In this document: positions 25,201 to 37,900 of the stretch, one piece after another
How positions within the stretch are numbered: the first letter of the stretch is position 1
Layout of the letters: each line of letters starts with the position of its first letter
From: Sitta carolinensis
Lineage: Eukaryota > Chordata > Aves > Passeriformes > Sittidae
Length of the DNA stretch: 64,000 bases
Reading direction: 5' to 3'
NCBI GenBank assembly: GCA_032173965.1
Contig: CM063283.1
Span: forward strand, 80,788,743-80,852,742
Made by a program: the position numbers and the translations under genes
Notes under the pieces: model-generated
The model's database searches: none
Told to the model about the DNA's origin: nothing
Seen by the model: the letters and a program-made list of their open reading frames with translations, nothing else

Positions 25201-26434
25201 TTCTGAACATCCAAGGAACAAAAGTTCTGAAAAATTTGGCACATATTCTTTTTTCCTAGCAGAAATATTTAAAAACCAAAGACTAATTATATTATTACTG
25301 TCAAAAATCAGAAGACTTATCCCACAGTTACATATAAATTAAATTATTCTTACTATTGGGTAATATATAAAATTCACAGGGAGACCAAATAAATTTACAT
25401 GGGAGACCAGACTCTACCTACCAAAAGTCTTATTTATTTCAGCATTTCTATCATCCATCTAAAAGCAGTACCCACTGCTTGATTTTTTATTTTTTTTTTT
25501 CATTTGAATGACAATAGTGGTGGAAAGAGCTCCGGAGACTTCTCATGCCATCTTCAGGAGAAAGCTGCTTCAATGTGAACTCCCTCAGGAAAGAGCTTGC
25601 ACTAGCAAAGTTACTGAAACCATTTCTGGAAACAGTGATTTTAATTTTAACTGGTTGGAACATGTAGAAATTGTAACCTCATATATTCTGGCACCCAAAG
25701 TACAAAGTCTCACATATCTTCAGCAGTTCTATACCCAGAAAGTTTTAACACAAAGTATATCAGATTTCAGTTTTTCCACAGAAATAAAAAAAAATCACAT
25801 TCCCAGTAGAGTTTTCTCTAGTTAGTTTCCTACCTAATTTTTTCCAAGAGAGGCAACAAACTACTTGCTTTCCTCTTTCCAGACAGGTTACCTGAATAAC
25901 AACCATTGCACCAGGCATGCAGGCAGAGATAAGACACAGGGAGCATAACTTAATTAGACCTTATTTTTATTAACTCGCTTCATTTGGAAGCTGCCCACTA
26001 ATAATTCGCACTGCATTGATCATCACTCCTTCCTTAGTTGTTTGTACTGTAGCTATCACCAGCTGCAGATCAGGTCTCCAGGCTGTTTTGGACGCCTTTA
26101 TCAGCCCTTTTCCTGAAATCTGAAGGGAATAATAAACTAGTGCCAGTATAGTCCATAGTAGACAGTGGAAACTGCATCAGGAGTCTTACACTTTCTTGAT
26201 GAACTAAGCCTATAGCAAGGTCCTGTTAAACAGTAGCAGACTAAACCTAGTTCCTGATCCATGTAAGCAAATCCTGGCAGTGGTAGAGGGAAAACCCCAG
26301 ATATATTTCTGCCTCAATCAGCCTAACTGAGAGAGAAAAATTCTCTCCTTGTTAAAAAGGTCTTTACTTTTAAAATTGGCCTTTAGGGATCTTGGCTCTG
26401 TCCCTGAGGCCAGAGAGAAATTTGGACCAAAATT
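22243..26434. other. AT-rich unique DNA, no gene recognised
   Basis: Short frames only, none with a domain. A 21-bp tandem duplication lies at 23500-23545. A T run of about a dozen occurs near 23398-23409. Confidence 0.5.
23500..23545. repeat. 21-bp imperfect tandem duplication
   Basis: Copies at 23500-23520 and 23525-23545 (period 25) differ at two positions; both start attagtgt and end ctgta. A third, partial 'acaataaag' echo follows. It is probably a replication-slippage product. Confidence 0.85.
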
Positions 26435-26610
26435 TACCCTTGATGGAGAAGGAACAGGATAGAAAACATATAAACAAACTGGAGAGGTGGGACTTTTCAG
26501 TTTGGAAAAAAGAAGTCTCAGGAGGAATCTTCTCAAGGTATGCAAATACCAGAAGATGTGAGGGAATGATGAGCTGGGCTCTTCCTGGTATTACCCACTG
26601 ACAGAACAAG

Positions 26611-26644
<34 letters not shown>

Positions 26645-26865
26645 CCATCTGAACACAATTTTTTTTTTTTTTCTATGAAGACAGTCAAACACTGGAATAG
26701 CCTATCAATATAGGTTGTGGCATCCCCAGCCCTGAAGATATTCAGAACCCGGCTGGACAAGCTACAGGACTGCTGAATCTGTCTGATCCTGCTTGATCGG
26801 GGAAGTTGGATGACATGATCTCGAGAGATAGAATGCAACTTAAACATTTCTAAAATTATGTGACA
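26435..26865 (+). mobile_element. CR1 LINE 3' end fragment with internal poly(A) expansion (plus strand)
   Basis: CR1 3'-terminal blocks appear in order: 'ggaacaggatagaaaacata', 'aaactggagaggtgg', 'tttggaaaaaagaag', 'gagctgggctcttcctggt', 'aattccatctgaacac', 'gtcaaacactggaatagcc' and 'cctgcttgatcgggg'. A worn tail runs to about 26865. A 29-A run (26614-26642) sits between 'acagaacaag' and 'aattccatct', and a 14-T run (26659-26672) follows shortly after; both look like expansions of short seeds inside the element. The start is approximate. Confidence 0.88.
26614..26642. repeat. 29-A homopolymer run inside CR1
   Basis: Uninterrupted A run within the CR1 fragment, not at its 3' end, so it is not an insertion tail. 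Minus-strand frames through it read as polyphenylalanine by chance. Confidence 0.95.
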
Positions 26866-26992
26866 ATATTGCTGTTTTCTTTGTGTTACAAACAGAAACA
26901 AGAAAATATTTATAATACACACAAACCATTCAACGAATTTTTACAAAATTTGGTCCAGCAGTGGCTTCAAATAAACACAGTAAAGTGATTTT

Positions 26993-27170
26993 AGAATCAC
27001 AGAATCATTAAAACTGGAAAAGAGCTCCAAGATTATTGAGCCTAACTACTGAACACCACCAAGTCAACTAAACCATAACACTAAGTGCCTCACCCAGTCA
27101 TTTCTCGAACAATTCTAGGGATAGTGACTCCATTTCCTTGGAAAGCCCGTTCCAATGTTTGTGCTGTCAA
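26993..27170 (-). mobile_element. CR1 LINE 3' end fragment (minus strand)
   Basis: On the plus strand it opens with agaatcacagaatcatta, the reverse of the CR1 tail repeat. It continues with 'actggaaaagagctccaag', 'aagtgcctcacccagtcatt', 'attctagggatagtgactcc' and 'ggaaagcccgttccaatg'. This is the last 180 bp or so of a CR1 3' UTR. It faces the plus-strand CR1 ending about 130 bp upstream, so the two are tail to tail. Confidence 0.92.
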
Positions 27171-29548
27171 AATAACACAACTTTCTATACTAGCTCATAC
27201 ACAACTATCTCTCTAAACAGCAGAGTAGCTCTGACTATAATTTTTGTAACCATTTTTGTTGTGACAGGAGCTCTGTCTACCAGTTTTAGGGGAAATCCCT
27301 ATGGTGTAAGCCAGGACAGACTTTGATTTGTGGATCTGATCACAGACTGTGAAAGGAACGGAGCTCTACTTTAAGTGGGCATTCACAGCCACACAAAGTG
27401 AAGATTCTCTTACAAATTACTGGCAGCACTGAATGCCAGAGCTTCAAGTATCAGGTTAATTATACATGCTAGATGTAGGGCACAGGAAAATCTAGCTTGA
27501 GTTGTTTTTTGGGTTTTTTTTTTTTTGTGTTTTTTTTTGTAAAAAATAATAGTGATCTATTCGCTGTTTGATTTTTAACAATTGAAAGCTCTTAATTTTA
27601 AATTAGACTTCTTTCAGTTTAACTGAAGATGCCTAGGAATCAAATTTAAATGAGGTAATTTTAAACAAAAATAAATCCTTCTATACATGTAATCTGTACT
27701 CTTTTTAGTAATACTGTTTTAAATTAGTGTAAACTCATGTCCTGTACCTAAACCAGTAAAGCATGTGGAAGAAAACTAACAAAGACCATGAATCCTTTTA
27801 TATGTAAAGGAGAAGCAGCATGGAACATGCTCAGCAGTATTTAGTTGTGCAATGTGTTTATTTGTTCAACACGAGCTTTAGATATAAGAATACATATAAA
27901 TATGCCTTCAAAACCAAACTAAGGTGTGCAAACTAGTAGGTAAAACAGGGGCCCAAAGCCTTGTTCAGATGTCCCAAATATGGTGGACCAGTGATGGATT
28001 CTTCCATTACATCTTAACATTCATAACCAGCTTTGTTGTTTCTTAATTTGGTCCAAAGTGTCTCTGGACCCCAGCTGGCACACTTAAGCTTAAAACCAGC
28101 AGGTTTTATTTAACTTTAGAGGTCTGAAAAAAGTCCTATCATACAATACAGGTACCTCCAGAGGAGACTCAAGGTGTACATGCATAAGTGGGAAATTAAG
28201 TAATGTATTACTGCCACTGAAAACTTTCAATGCTCAAATCAGTGTCTGTCTTGAAAGGTTCTTTGAAACAGAAAAATGTTTTGAAAGTGCTTTTCTTTCT
28301 TTCTGTATTTTCATGGTACACACATTGATGATGATCCATTTCCTTCAACTAGCTGATAGAATTGATTGCAAATAAATCAAATTACTTGCCATTATTTAAT
28401 TTAAAGGGGAAAGAATTCACCCTTGTACTCAAAGATCTTGTCTTACTAGATATTTAAGAAAATCCACATTCTGGTACCCACAATAAAATCTGGAGATTGG
28501 CAAACCTGGCTGTTTGTCAGGTAATTTTCAATGCAGTTTTCACAATTTTTGGGAAGCAATTTGGTAAAGATATGCTAGTTAAATACTTCTTGATCAATAT
28601 GTCTGAGTACAGTGTTAACTGATGTATGCCAGTGTTAAAAATGGTATGAGAATGCTTACCACAGCTTGCATGATAATACCACATGGTATGAGCAGCAGTG
28701 AGATTACAAAATTTTTTGTGTTGTCATTTCTCACCTTCTCTACTGTGAAAAGAGGCAGGCGAAAAGCATAATTTCCTATCCATAGGAAACAGGGTCTTCC
28801 AAGCCTGTCTTTCCAATGACAGCAATAGGCATCTAACTGTGACTCCTTGTCCACTCTATAATAAACTTTTCTAAGCAGAGGGGACTGAAGGCTTCCAGAC
28901 AGGATTTTCTGCCTGCTAAGTTACTCCTGGAAAAACTTTATAGATGAGAACTGTAGTAGCATAACCCTCTGCTCGGGAAAAAATTGGAAGTAAAATGGAA
29001 TGAATGATATTTTTTTCTATAAAGGACATGTATGCAACAAAGGATACATTTTAAAATTTCATAACCGACCTTGATATTTGCCATAGTTGTCAGTTTACTA
29101 AAATCGTTTAGAAAAACTAGCACAAATAATAGTTATATTAATAAGAGAGCTCTGTAATATGGTGATCAAGTTTAAACAGAATTTTTGAAGGTGACGCAGA
29201 TTTGGGAACCAATTATTTGAATTATTCTGCTATTGTGCTAGAATAGTACTCTTAGCATTATCATTGAACAAACTTGTTTTGTGGTTTCTTGTGTGAGTTA
29301 CTGCTAAGAGCCAGTGACAGTCCAGCTTTTAGTTGCTACTAAAGAAATTGTCATGAAATATCCTTCTGATGCCAAACACAGTTTACACACTGGTTTAAAT
29401 GATAAGGGATTTGAGGCTTTAAACTCTAATTCAGTGATCCAACTGAATTGCTTCCTTCCTCTCCAGTGTCCTGTCACATTAATCTGTCAGTTTTCTGCTG
29501 CTCTTAATTATTGTGGTGTTATAATAGAACCCTGCTAAAAGTGGTTTC
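27171..29548. other. Unique non-coding DNA, no gene recognised
   Basis: AT-rich DNA with T runs near 27506-27540. No transposon, RNA gene or coding signal is recognised; the longest frames are about 79 codons. Confidence 0.55.
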
Positions 29549-29658
29549 AACTTTCCTTCCTTTTTTTTTTCTTTTCTTCTGTTTTCTTTTTTTTTTCTTT
29601 TCTTTCCTTTCTTTTTCTTTCTTTTTTCTTTTCTTTTCTTTTTTATTTTTTTAATTTT
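29549..29658. repeat. Polypyrimidine (CTTTT-rich) tract
   Basis: About 110 bp made almost wholly of C and T with irregular CTTTT/CCTTT units, interrupted only by a G near 29581 and A near the right end. It is simple low-complexity DNA. Confidence 0.9.
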
Positions 29659-31847
29659 AGTTAATGAGTCTTTTCCAATGCTTTTCTTGCTTGTTTAGGT
29701 ACATTAATACCTGTGACAGAAGACCTTAAATGTGGTGCCTAAAACCACTATTTCAAATGTCACTGAAATTCAGATAATTGCATTATGCCAGTGGGTGCAT
29801 TGTGCTCACTGCTTCTGTTCACATGAAATCTTTTGTGAGGCCTCCCTGCCCTGTAAGTCTTAAATTGCAAGTGAATTTCCAAATGACAGACCAGCTCCAG
29901 CTTCATAAAGGCTTCAGAGCGTAGTGCTATCAGCTGAAATTCAGACACAAGATGCAACAGAGATCTGTTGAGCTTTTGACAGATCAAAATGGTTTTGATG
30001 GTTTTGAGCCATTTCTTAGCAGCACACTAAACTGCCTTTCTCTCTTCATTGTCTGCACAGGAAGCCATTAGACAGCAGGTGCAAGAACAGTGCCTCCATT
30101 CCCCTTCCAGCTGCAACCCCAGAGCAGGCAGCCTGTCACCCTATTAGCTGCAGATTTCTTCCTCTGGAGCACAAGAGGACAAAAGTCCCTATTCCAGTAG
30201 TTATAAATGCTCCTCAGTTTCAATGTAATAGTGAAACAGCCTCAGATACACATGGATCTAAGGGCAGGGTTTTTTGAAGCTGGAATTTCCAGCCAGTTCC
30301 AGTTGGAAGCCTGATTTGCTTCCAAATCTTTGTCCTCTTAGTGCTGCTGGTTCCCATCTTCCCCTGGTTCCTATCTGATGCAGGCATTTCAAAGGTGCAG
30401 TGTGGAAAAGCAGTGCAGTGCACTAATTAATTTGCCCATGCTTAACTTTGAACTTACCTCTTCTGACATCAAATTGCAAGTAGCATTATGGTGTGATTTT
30501 TCTGCAGAAACATAGAGCTTAGAGCAAGTTTAAACTCCCAATTGCTCACCATCTTCTAGATTCACAGAAAAAGCCAATCAAAACCAACATGTTAGCTAAT
30601 CATCTCAAAGGAGAAAGGGTTTGTGTACAATTCTGACTAGTCCCAGCACTTAACTAACACCTGCACTTAGAGGTTTCCTCTTCACTTGATAGAATGACAG
30701 AACTTCATTTACAATTTTGAAAGGTTGGCTTAGCTTTTCCTTCTATCCAGTAAATTGTGATATTACTAAGTAAATTTTAATATTGGTTTGAAGCACTAAA
30801 ACTTCTATATCTGGACAGAAAAAAATATTTCTTTTACTAAATTGATACAAGATACGTTATAAAATTACAGTCTTCCAGCAGGGGACAAAACATCTGGTAT
30901 AATGCCACCTACATTGTTCTTTTCCCCTGTTCTTTGCTCTTAAGAGGATTACAGCAAAATAGGACAAAATGCATTTGGTTTCTCCATTATCTGCATTCTG
31001 CAACCTGCTGCTGTTCTGCAGTGTTCACTGCTGGAGACTGGAAAAGCGAAGAACCCAATGTGTAAGATAATTTCTCAAGCAGTCTCTTCCCTTTCTCAAA
31101 TGTTATTTAAAACCAAGGTAAGGTATAACTACAGCAAACAGGCTCCACAGAGATGTATAGCTATAGAACTTGCAATTATCTTACAAAAAAAAAATGCAAA
31201 TTTTCCTGCTAAAAACAATTTACAGGAAGCACCACCAGCAAAACATCAAGGAATAAAACTCCAACATCAGATTAAAAAATTACCACCATGAAAAAAAAAA
31301 CCACCTTATTTCTCAAGCAATTATTGTCGTGGCCATCTTTGTGCTTGAGTTTCTGCCTAGCTATTATCTCACCAGTAAAGAAAATATATTATTTGGAATT
31401 TAGGTTCTCATATCCTTTACTGATTTTAGCTGCTTATTCTGGGATCACCTCTAAAAGCAAGAATTTTGAAAATAAGTAATTCAGTGATGAGTAGGACTCA
31501 ACAGTACCTCATTGCAGATGTCATATCTAGAAAGAAAATGTAGCAAGAGTAATTCATATAATTTGGCAAAATTTATATGTATGTATATTTATAAAATTCA
31601 TTCAAAGTTAGCTTTAATGAGTCAGATAGATAGAATGAAATGAAACTTATACTTTTAGCTATATTACAAAATCACTATAGAAAACTTCTGCTTTTCATAG
31701 CATGTTCATTTTCAAACTGGGGTTCAAAACAGACCTAAAATTAATCATGTAGATATTCTGTCAGGTTTAAGAACCAAAGGAGAGGACAAATACTCAATTA
31801 TACTCAATTGCTGCAGTTCTTAGAAACAAAAGTATACAACCACAGCC
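29659..31847. other. Unique non-coding DNA with one exon-like start
   Basis: No gene is called. At 30061 a good-looking splice acceptor (tctcttcattgtctgcacag ending at 30060) leads into a 28-codon frame ending in TAG at 30145-30147. No donor, polyadenylation signal or homologue is recognised, so it is only noted. The rest is AT-rich unique sequence. Confidence 0.45.
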
Positions 31848-31896
31848 AAAAAAAACCCAACCAACCAAAAACAACAAACAAAAAAACCCACAAAAC
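31848..31896. repeat. A/C-rich low-complexity stretch
   Basis: Runs of CAAA, CCAA and CAACAA words with no T or G on the plus strand over several tens of bases. It resembles the stretch at the window start. Confidence 0.8.
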
Positions 31897-33518
31897 TTAA
31901 TGTCAATCTGAAAAAGTTTCTTCCAGATTTTCCCATGGAAAAGAATTTGTCTTCCCATAGAAGTTGTGGGACTGCCACCTTGATGTTAAAAGATAGATAA
32001 GAGCCACTAAGGATGTCAGTGCTACTGAAGCAGAAATGCACTTTAGCTATTAACACTAAGATGAAACGTTGATTTCTGAATGATGGCTTCAGATTACTTA
32101 GAGTGAGATGGGAAAGTTGCGAAAAAGGTCTATACCTGCAGCAAGGTGTCATAAAAAATGGAGTCATGAGACCCTTTTTTGAATGGGCTTATGCTGCTAG
32201 AATCAGCTTTGAGTGTTTCCTATGCTGGTGCTCATGAATCAGAAACACTTAATGTAGTGGTGAGTACCTAGCAGACCTGACTGGAAGTAATAACATACGC
32301 ATCAAGACAAAATAAGGTGGAAGATATCTACTGTATTTTGTTTTCATTTCTTCAAGACAGGGGTTTATTTTTTCATTTAATTTTAAGTCTTTAGGATCTG
32401 TGCTTGATTGGCTTCTGAGAAGAAACTCACTAATTTACAGTACAGGTTTCTGCTGGTCTGTCAATCCCATGAAGGCAGCTCTAGGGATTTGTCCCTTCAC
32501 AAATTTTTGTGGATTTCAGTGTTGCTCCAACAAATGTTCATTGAAGATGAAATGTTAATTGTAAAGGAAGATGTGCCAAGGTGTTAAAACCAGAGAAAAG
32601 AACTGTATGTGCCAAATAAGTAGGAAAAACAGACACAAAGAAAAACCCTAAACTTAAAGACCCTTGAAATACTGCTACTGAGCTGCTTATTGAGCTGGTT
32701 GAACTCCTGTGTCTTTACTGTGATGCCCCTAAATGTTGTCTGTTCCCCTGAAATCTCTACCAGTATTTTCTTTTAAGAAAATTGAAAATGATAAGCTTGA
32801 TGTTTAGTTATCAGCTGACATTTAAATTGCCTCTGTGTCTGACAGCTATGAATGTGATGGACTTCTGCTGTGCAAACATATAGCTCACTATCCTGATGAG
32901 GAAAGAAAATCAGACAAAAGAGCTCATAGCACGATTTTTCAATGCAGAAAGCCATAGGCTCACCAAGTATGCCCCTGCTGATATTCTTACACCCTTCTCA
33001 GAAAAACATAGCTTGAAAACATACAGGAATCTTAAAACACAGAAAAGAGACAAAATCCTGCAACATACATTTTTAGTATCTTTAAATCATCTTCACCAGA
33101 GCAAATCAAAGCAGTTAGATAGTCTTGTTGCTGCTTCTGTGATCAATGACAAAATATAAAACTAGAGAATGTCAGCACACAGGAATGTTGTGATTTGGGA
33201 TTATTTTAATGCAGCAGAAGAATCCGTGTTTTTCTGTGAAAAAAAATACCTTATACCAATCCAGTTCATAACAAAGTTACCACTAGTCAGTCTATAAAGA
33301 AGATTTCATGTGGACTACAATCACAACCAATTTTTAAGCATATTCTGCCTCATTCGAATTTTTAAAAAAATGTTTTATTTTCAATCCTATTTAATTTCTA
33401 CTGCATTTCGAAAACACAGTATTAAATTGTTCTGAAGTTGAACCTCATAAATGTCATGCACAGGTTAATGGCAGTGACCCAATTTTCTTTTCTTTCTTGT
33501 TTTCAACCAAGGTTTTGC
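31897..33518. other. Unique non-coding DNA, no gene recognised
   Basis: AT-rich sequence with short unconnected frames on both strands. No repeat family is recognised. Confidence 0.55.
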
Positions 33519-33545
33519 AGTGTGTGTGTGTGTGTGCATGTGTGC
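33519..33545. repeat. (GT)n dinucleotide microsatellite
   Basis: About eight uninterrupted GT units, then one CA interruption and two more units. A likely length-variable microsatellite. Confidence 0.9.
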
Positions 33546-34503
33546 AGAGATGTTTTCTTGCAGTCAAAGAGCACTGCTGAACTGCTAATGCAAATAATCA
33601 AATAATTCAAAATCTGGAAATATCAGAGTTCTGTTTTTCTGCACATTATGAAAATATTTCCTTCTTTTTCTATTGTTCTTCATTCAAACACTGTTCCAGC
33701 TGGTTTCCCTAAAGGATCCCTGCAGCTCTAAGAGCCTTTCCATCAGGAGCAGCAGGGTAACCTAATCTCAATGACAGCCTTCTTGTGTCTCTAAATCTTC
33801 ACCACAAAATGCATAGCCTTAAGTTTTATACATAAAGCACTGAACTTGATACAGAATTGTTACCTGCCATTTTGCATTTTCTTAGGATGTTCAACACCAA
33901 ATTATTTCAGCATTTTTTCACCATACATTTTGTTATAGTTTCCTAAGGAATCTAGGAGTCATGTACCGATTGGAGTGTTGAAGTGCCAGGGTATCAGGAA
34001 AATAGATTAATTCTCATATTCATTTCTAAGAGAAAGTTTGTAGAAATAACTGGAAATAACTGCAGTATTTTTCCAATTATGTTTTTATAATCATGACTAA
34101 TAAGTTAGAAGTTTTGATGTATATTAATAATAATTTAAAAATTGACTGAAATAACATTTTTTGAAAGATTGGTACAATTCCTGATCTTTCTACAAGATTA
34201 TAGACCTTCTCATTCCTCCAAGGTTTTTCCAAAACTCTTACTATTTAATACATCCATGTATTATTTCCTATATATTTCCTATATATAATTTATTATATAT
34301 TAGAATGAGTAATCTCCAGATACACTGATCTATACACTGCTTAACTTCCTGAATATCCCATTTTCCTTCATTTAAATAAGATTTTTTTCCACATTTTCAT
34401 ATTAACTTTAGCAATGTTTCCTTTTTGACTTTTGGAAGACTCAGATTAGAAGGAATAGCAAAGATGTAAAAGGAGTCACCCAAAACACTTTTATTCTTGA
34501 ATT
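33546..34503. other. Unique AT-rich DNA
   Basis: No gene or transposon is recognised. TATATA-rich words occur at about 34262-34305. Confidence 0.55.
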
Positions 34504-34527
34504 TAAAAAAAAAAAAAAAAAAAAAAA
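34504..34527. repeat. 24-A homopolymer run
   Basis: Uninterrupted A run preceded by atttaa. There is no recognisable retroelement on either side to explain it as a tail. Confidence 0.9.
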
Positions 34528-34619
34528 GTGTGTCTTTTTGCATGAAGGATGATTGGTATAATGTTCCTTGAACTCTGATCTCCCATGAAATCAAGAGCTC
34601 GCACAAGCCAAGCTAGAGG

Positions 34620-34960
34620 GGTTGCTAGTAGTTGATATCACCTTCCCATGCTTTCCCCTGCAGTGGAATGACTGCTGAGGCAACCACTGCACTAAGTATG
34701 TTAATTTCAGCTTTGTGCAATCACTTTGACCTGCAGGAGGTGAATCATTCAGCCATTTATCTGCTAATCAATTCTGACATCTTCCAAGAGCAGGCATAAT
34801 TAATCACACCTCCCTTGATTTTGTGTTTTCATAAACAACATTGTTCTGCTGTCAAGATCTCTTAGTTCGATATATTTGGGAGCATGCCACCTGTGATTCA
34901 ACACTGCTTTCTCCCATGACAAAGCATCATGTTGATAAAATAACCCTTTTATTCTAATTT
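34620..34960. other. Conserved non-coding element candidate
   Basis: A balanced stretch without homopolymers, dense in motif-like words: ctaatcaattctgac, cataattaatcacacc, gcaggaggtgaatca and tttgacctgcagg. Nested homeodomain (TAAT), E-box-like and nuclear-receptor-like half-sites in one 340-bp block are typical of developmental enhancers. It lies in the middle of the long transposon-poor interval. This is inference from texture only. Confidence 0.25.
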
Positions 34961-37900
34961 AATTATACTATAGCTTTGTTTCAAATGATACTTATTTTGG
35001 CTTGCATTGAAGAATAATAAATTTCTGTGAAAAGAAAAGAGCACAAATACTGGCTCATTCATCTGTATGACCTAACACTGAGCATAGTGCTTTGCCAGTC
35101 TTCTTTAACTTCCATTCATGTTTATTATTCTGTGGCTAGTTTGGCCAATAAAGTATACTAACTGCTACTGTGCTTCAAGGTTATACATCATTGCTCCAGG
35201 AGTGTCAATCTGCCTCATCTTTCCAGAAATCACTACTTGAGATTCTTCATGTATTTCCAAAGGCAAGTATATTTTAGGTGGCATTACCGACTTTCTTACA
35301 CTCTTTCTCCATATTTGCCATCACATCACATTAGATATATCCAGCTGTACTGTTTGATGCTGCATGAGGTATACGGATTTCATCATTCCCTCTCAGCATG
35401 TTACATTTCAATACTCCAGGTCCATCTGATCTTATGTAAAGCCTCTCTTTCAATACACTCTGTGGTAGCACAGCCTGAAGAGAAGCGAGGATGATGAGAG
35501 ACCATCAAACTGTGTCTCAAATGTCACTAATGGACTGTTTCATCTATCTAGCTGAATAGGTCTCAGACCTTTTAGCAACCAGTTTCCTGTACTACACTGA
35601 AGGAGACCACTTATGTAAGCTTTCAGGTGACAATGTCCACCATCAAAACTAATCTGGGTTAAAGACTTCCTCACAATATTGAGTAAAAAAAATGTCTTTA
35701 GATACTTCACATTGCTGCACAAAACCACACACATGCAGACAGGACCTGTGCAACAGGTGATACTGCCCCATACCCAGACTTACTTCACCTTAGAATCCTC
35801 ACATGTTCATATAATCAGAAAAGTAGCAGGTCGTTTATGTACCTGTGAATAAAAACAAATACACAATAATTACCTAAGCAATTTGTCAAAGTCACATTGA
35901 GATCTCAGTTGCCTCTCTATGTCTCTTGATACCTATACAAATTTGAAAATAAAATCTACTAAGTTTCAAATTCTTCCTGCTCTAATTAATGAGTCCAAGC
36001 TACTTCAGCATTTTGCTCTGTTTTTCAAAAGAGAGCACACAGGCTCATTTAAGTGTTCACTTCCCAAATCATTCCAGAGAAGCATGAGTTGTTAAGAAAA
36101 ATACAAATTCCACAAATCAGTTTTCTAAATTTACCGATAATATACTGTAAAAAACAGAGATAAAGAGAAAAATCAACAGAGTAATAATTGCCAAATTATT
36201 TGTAGGTCTTCACTGCAATGCTTAATTGTTCTGTGATGAAGAAATAAAGAAAAAAATTCACCACTTCAGGATACCAAAGAGAATTGTATAAAAATCAGCT
36301 GAAAAGTTAATCCATCTCCTATAGTATCATGGACTAATTTTAGTATAATGGTAGAACACCTTGGTTCATAAATGTAAACACCTACATGTAGATATGGGTA
36401 AGAAAAAGGACATGAAATTGTTGTAGTTTAAAACCACCTGGAAATTAAGGGCCAAGCGTCTACTTCTCTTTCCCCCAATTCCTTCCAGTGAGAAAGGGAC
36501 CAAAAGGAAGATTATCAGTTGAAGATATAATTTACTGTAAAAAAAGTAATGGGATAAGGAAAAGAAATAATAACAGCAACAATACTAATGAGAACACTGT
36601 ATAAAAGTTGGTGATTACATGGAAAAAATGTTTATGGAGGTCCAACCTCCCTGATGTTACTGTGGTCAGCAGCATGTGACTTCCTGAGACAAAGGAGAAA
36701 ATGGCAGAGAGTACCACAGCTGGTGGCTTTTTCCCTGAGTCCAAGACAACAAAAACCAATAAGGGACAAATCCTCCAAGCTGAACCATCTTCATTCTGTC
36801 ACCCTGCCACACTGTTCACCACTTCACTCCCCAGGGAAAAAAGGAACAAAAAATGGTGGAAGTTCCCTTTTATGTTCACTGGAAGCTCTGTGAAGATGTA
36901 AGAGATATAGAATAACAGTCCCACATATTTCCAGGCTCTGCCCTCCCCCCACAGCAACTCCAGGAAAATTAACTCTGTCCTAGCCAAAAGTAGGACAGAA
37001 CTACAGAGCAGACATCAAGCACATCTGTTTTGATAGTTTTGCTCAAGGACATTGACTTTAGCCTATATTAGTTTTGAATATTGAAAATTGGGACAAATAG
37101 CAGGGTCACAAAATAAAGTTACATTTTCCCCCTACTTTAAAATGCTTGACAATCAGATACTTGAACAAAATGAAGACCAGATACGAAATACGAAACAAGT
37201 ACCAAGACAACCAGAAGAGAGCAAGTGCAAAAGTTTAACATTGTAGAGATATCTAAATTACCACCTATGGTTGTCTTTAAGCATCTATCTCTCATTACAT
37301 CCAAATTTACCACAATTTGAATGAGGTGTTCAAATCAAACTTCTACTTACAGGACTGTTCTTTATTTATTGAACTAAGTCAAGTGGCACTTTCCACCCCA
37401 CCAGGAGAACCTGATGCCACTCAAAACCTGAGCTGAATGTGGAATCCTGGGATGTGATTCCCAAGACTTATTCCACTAGCAGGTTGAAAAGTTCAGTCAT
37501 TACAATGCTTGATATTAAGTTTCCATTCACCACTTCTGTTATTCTTTCTTAGCCTCCTAAATTTCTTGTTCTGGGCTGCCTGGTTAAAATACTTTGTTAA
37601 GGACAGTGGCAACAGCCCAGGCCATGTGGAGCATAGAGTGCTGGAAGATACAATTTGGAATACTTATAAGGCTGAGGACATATTAAATCTAGGACTCCCA
37701 TTTGCTCTTCAAATCTGTAAACATCAATAACTGCATTTAAAAAGAAAGAGTCAACTCCAGTTTGTTCTCTGAATTAATAGCTCTATGTACATGCAGGTTT
37801 CAAGCGTGAGGGAACAGAGAAATCTATCTGCAGCCTTGCTTCTATTATCTCATTTCCAGAGAAGATGGAGTTTCAGAAATACCCCAGGCTTAACATTTCC

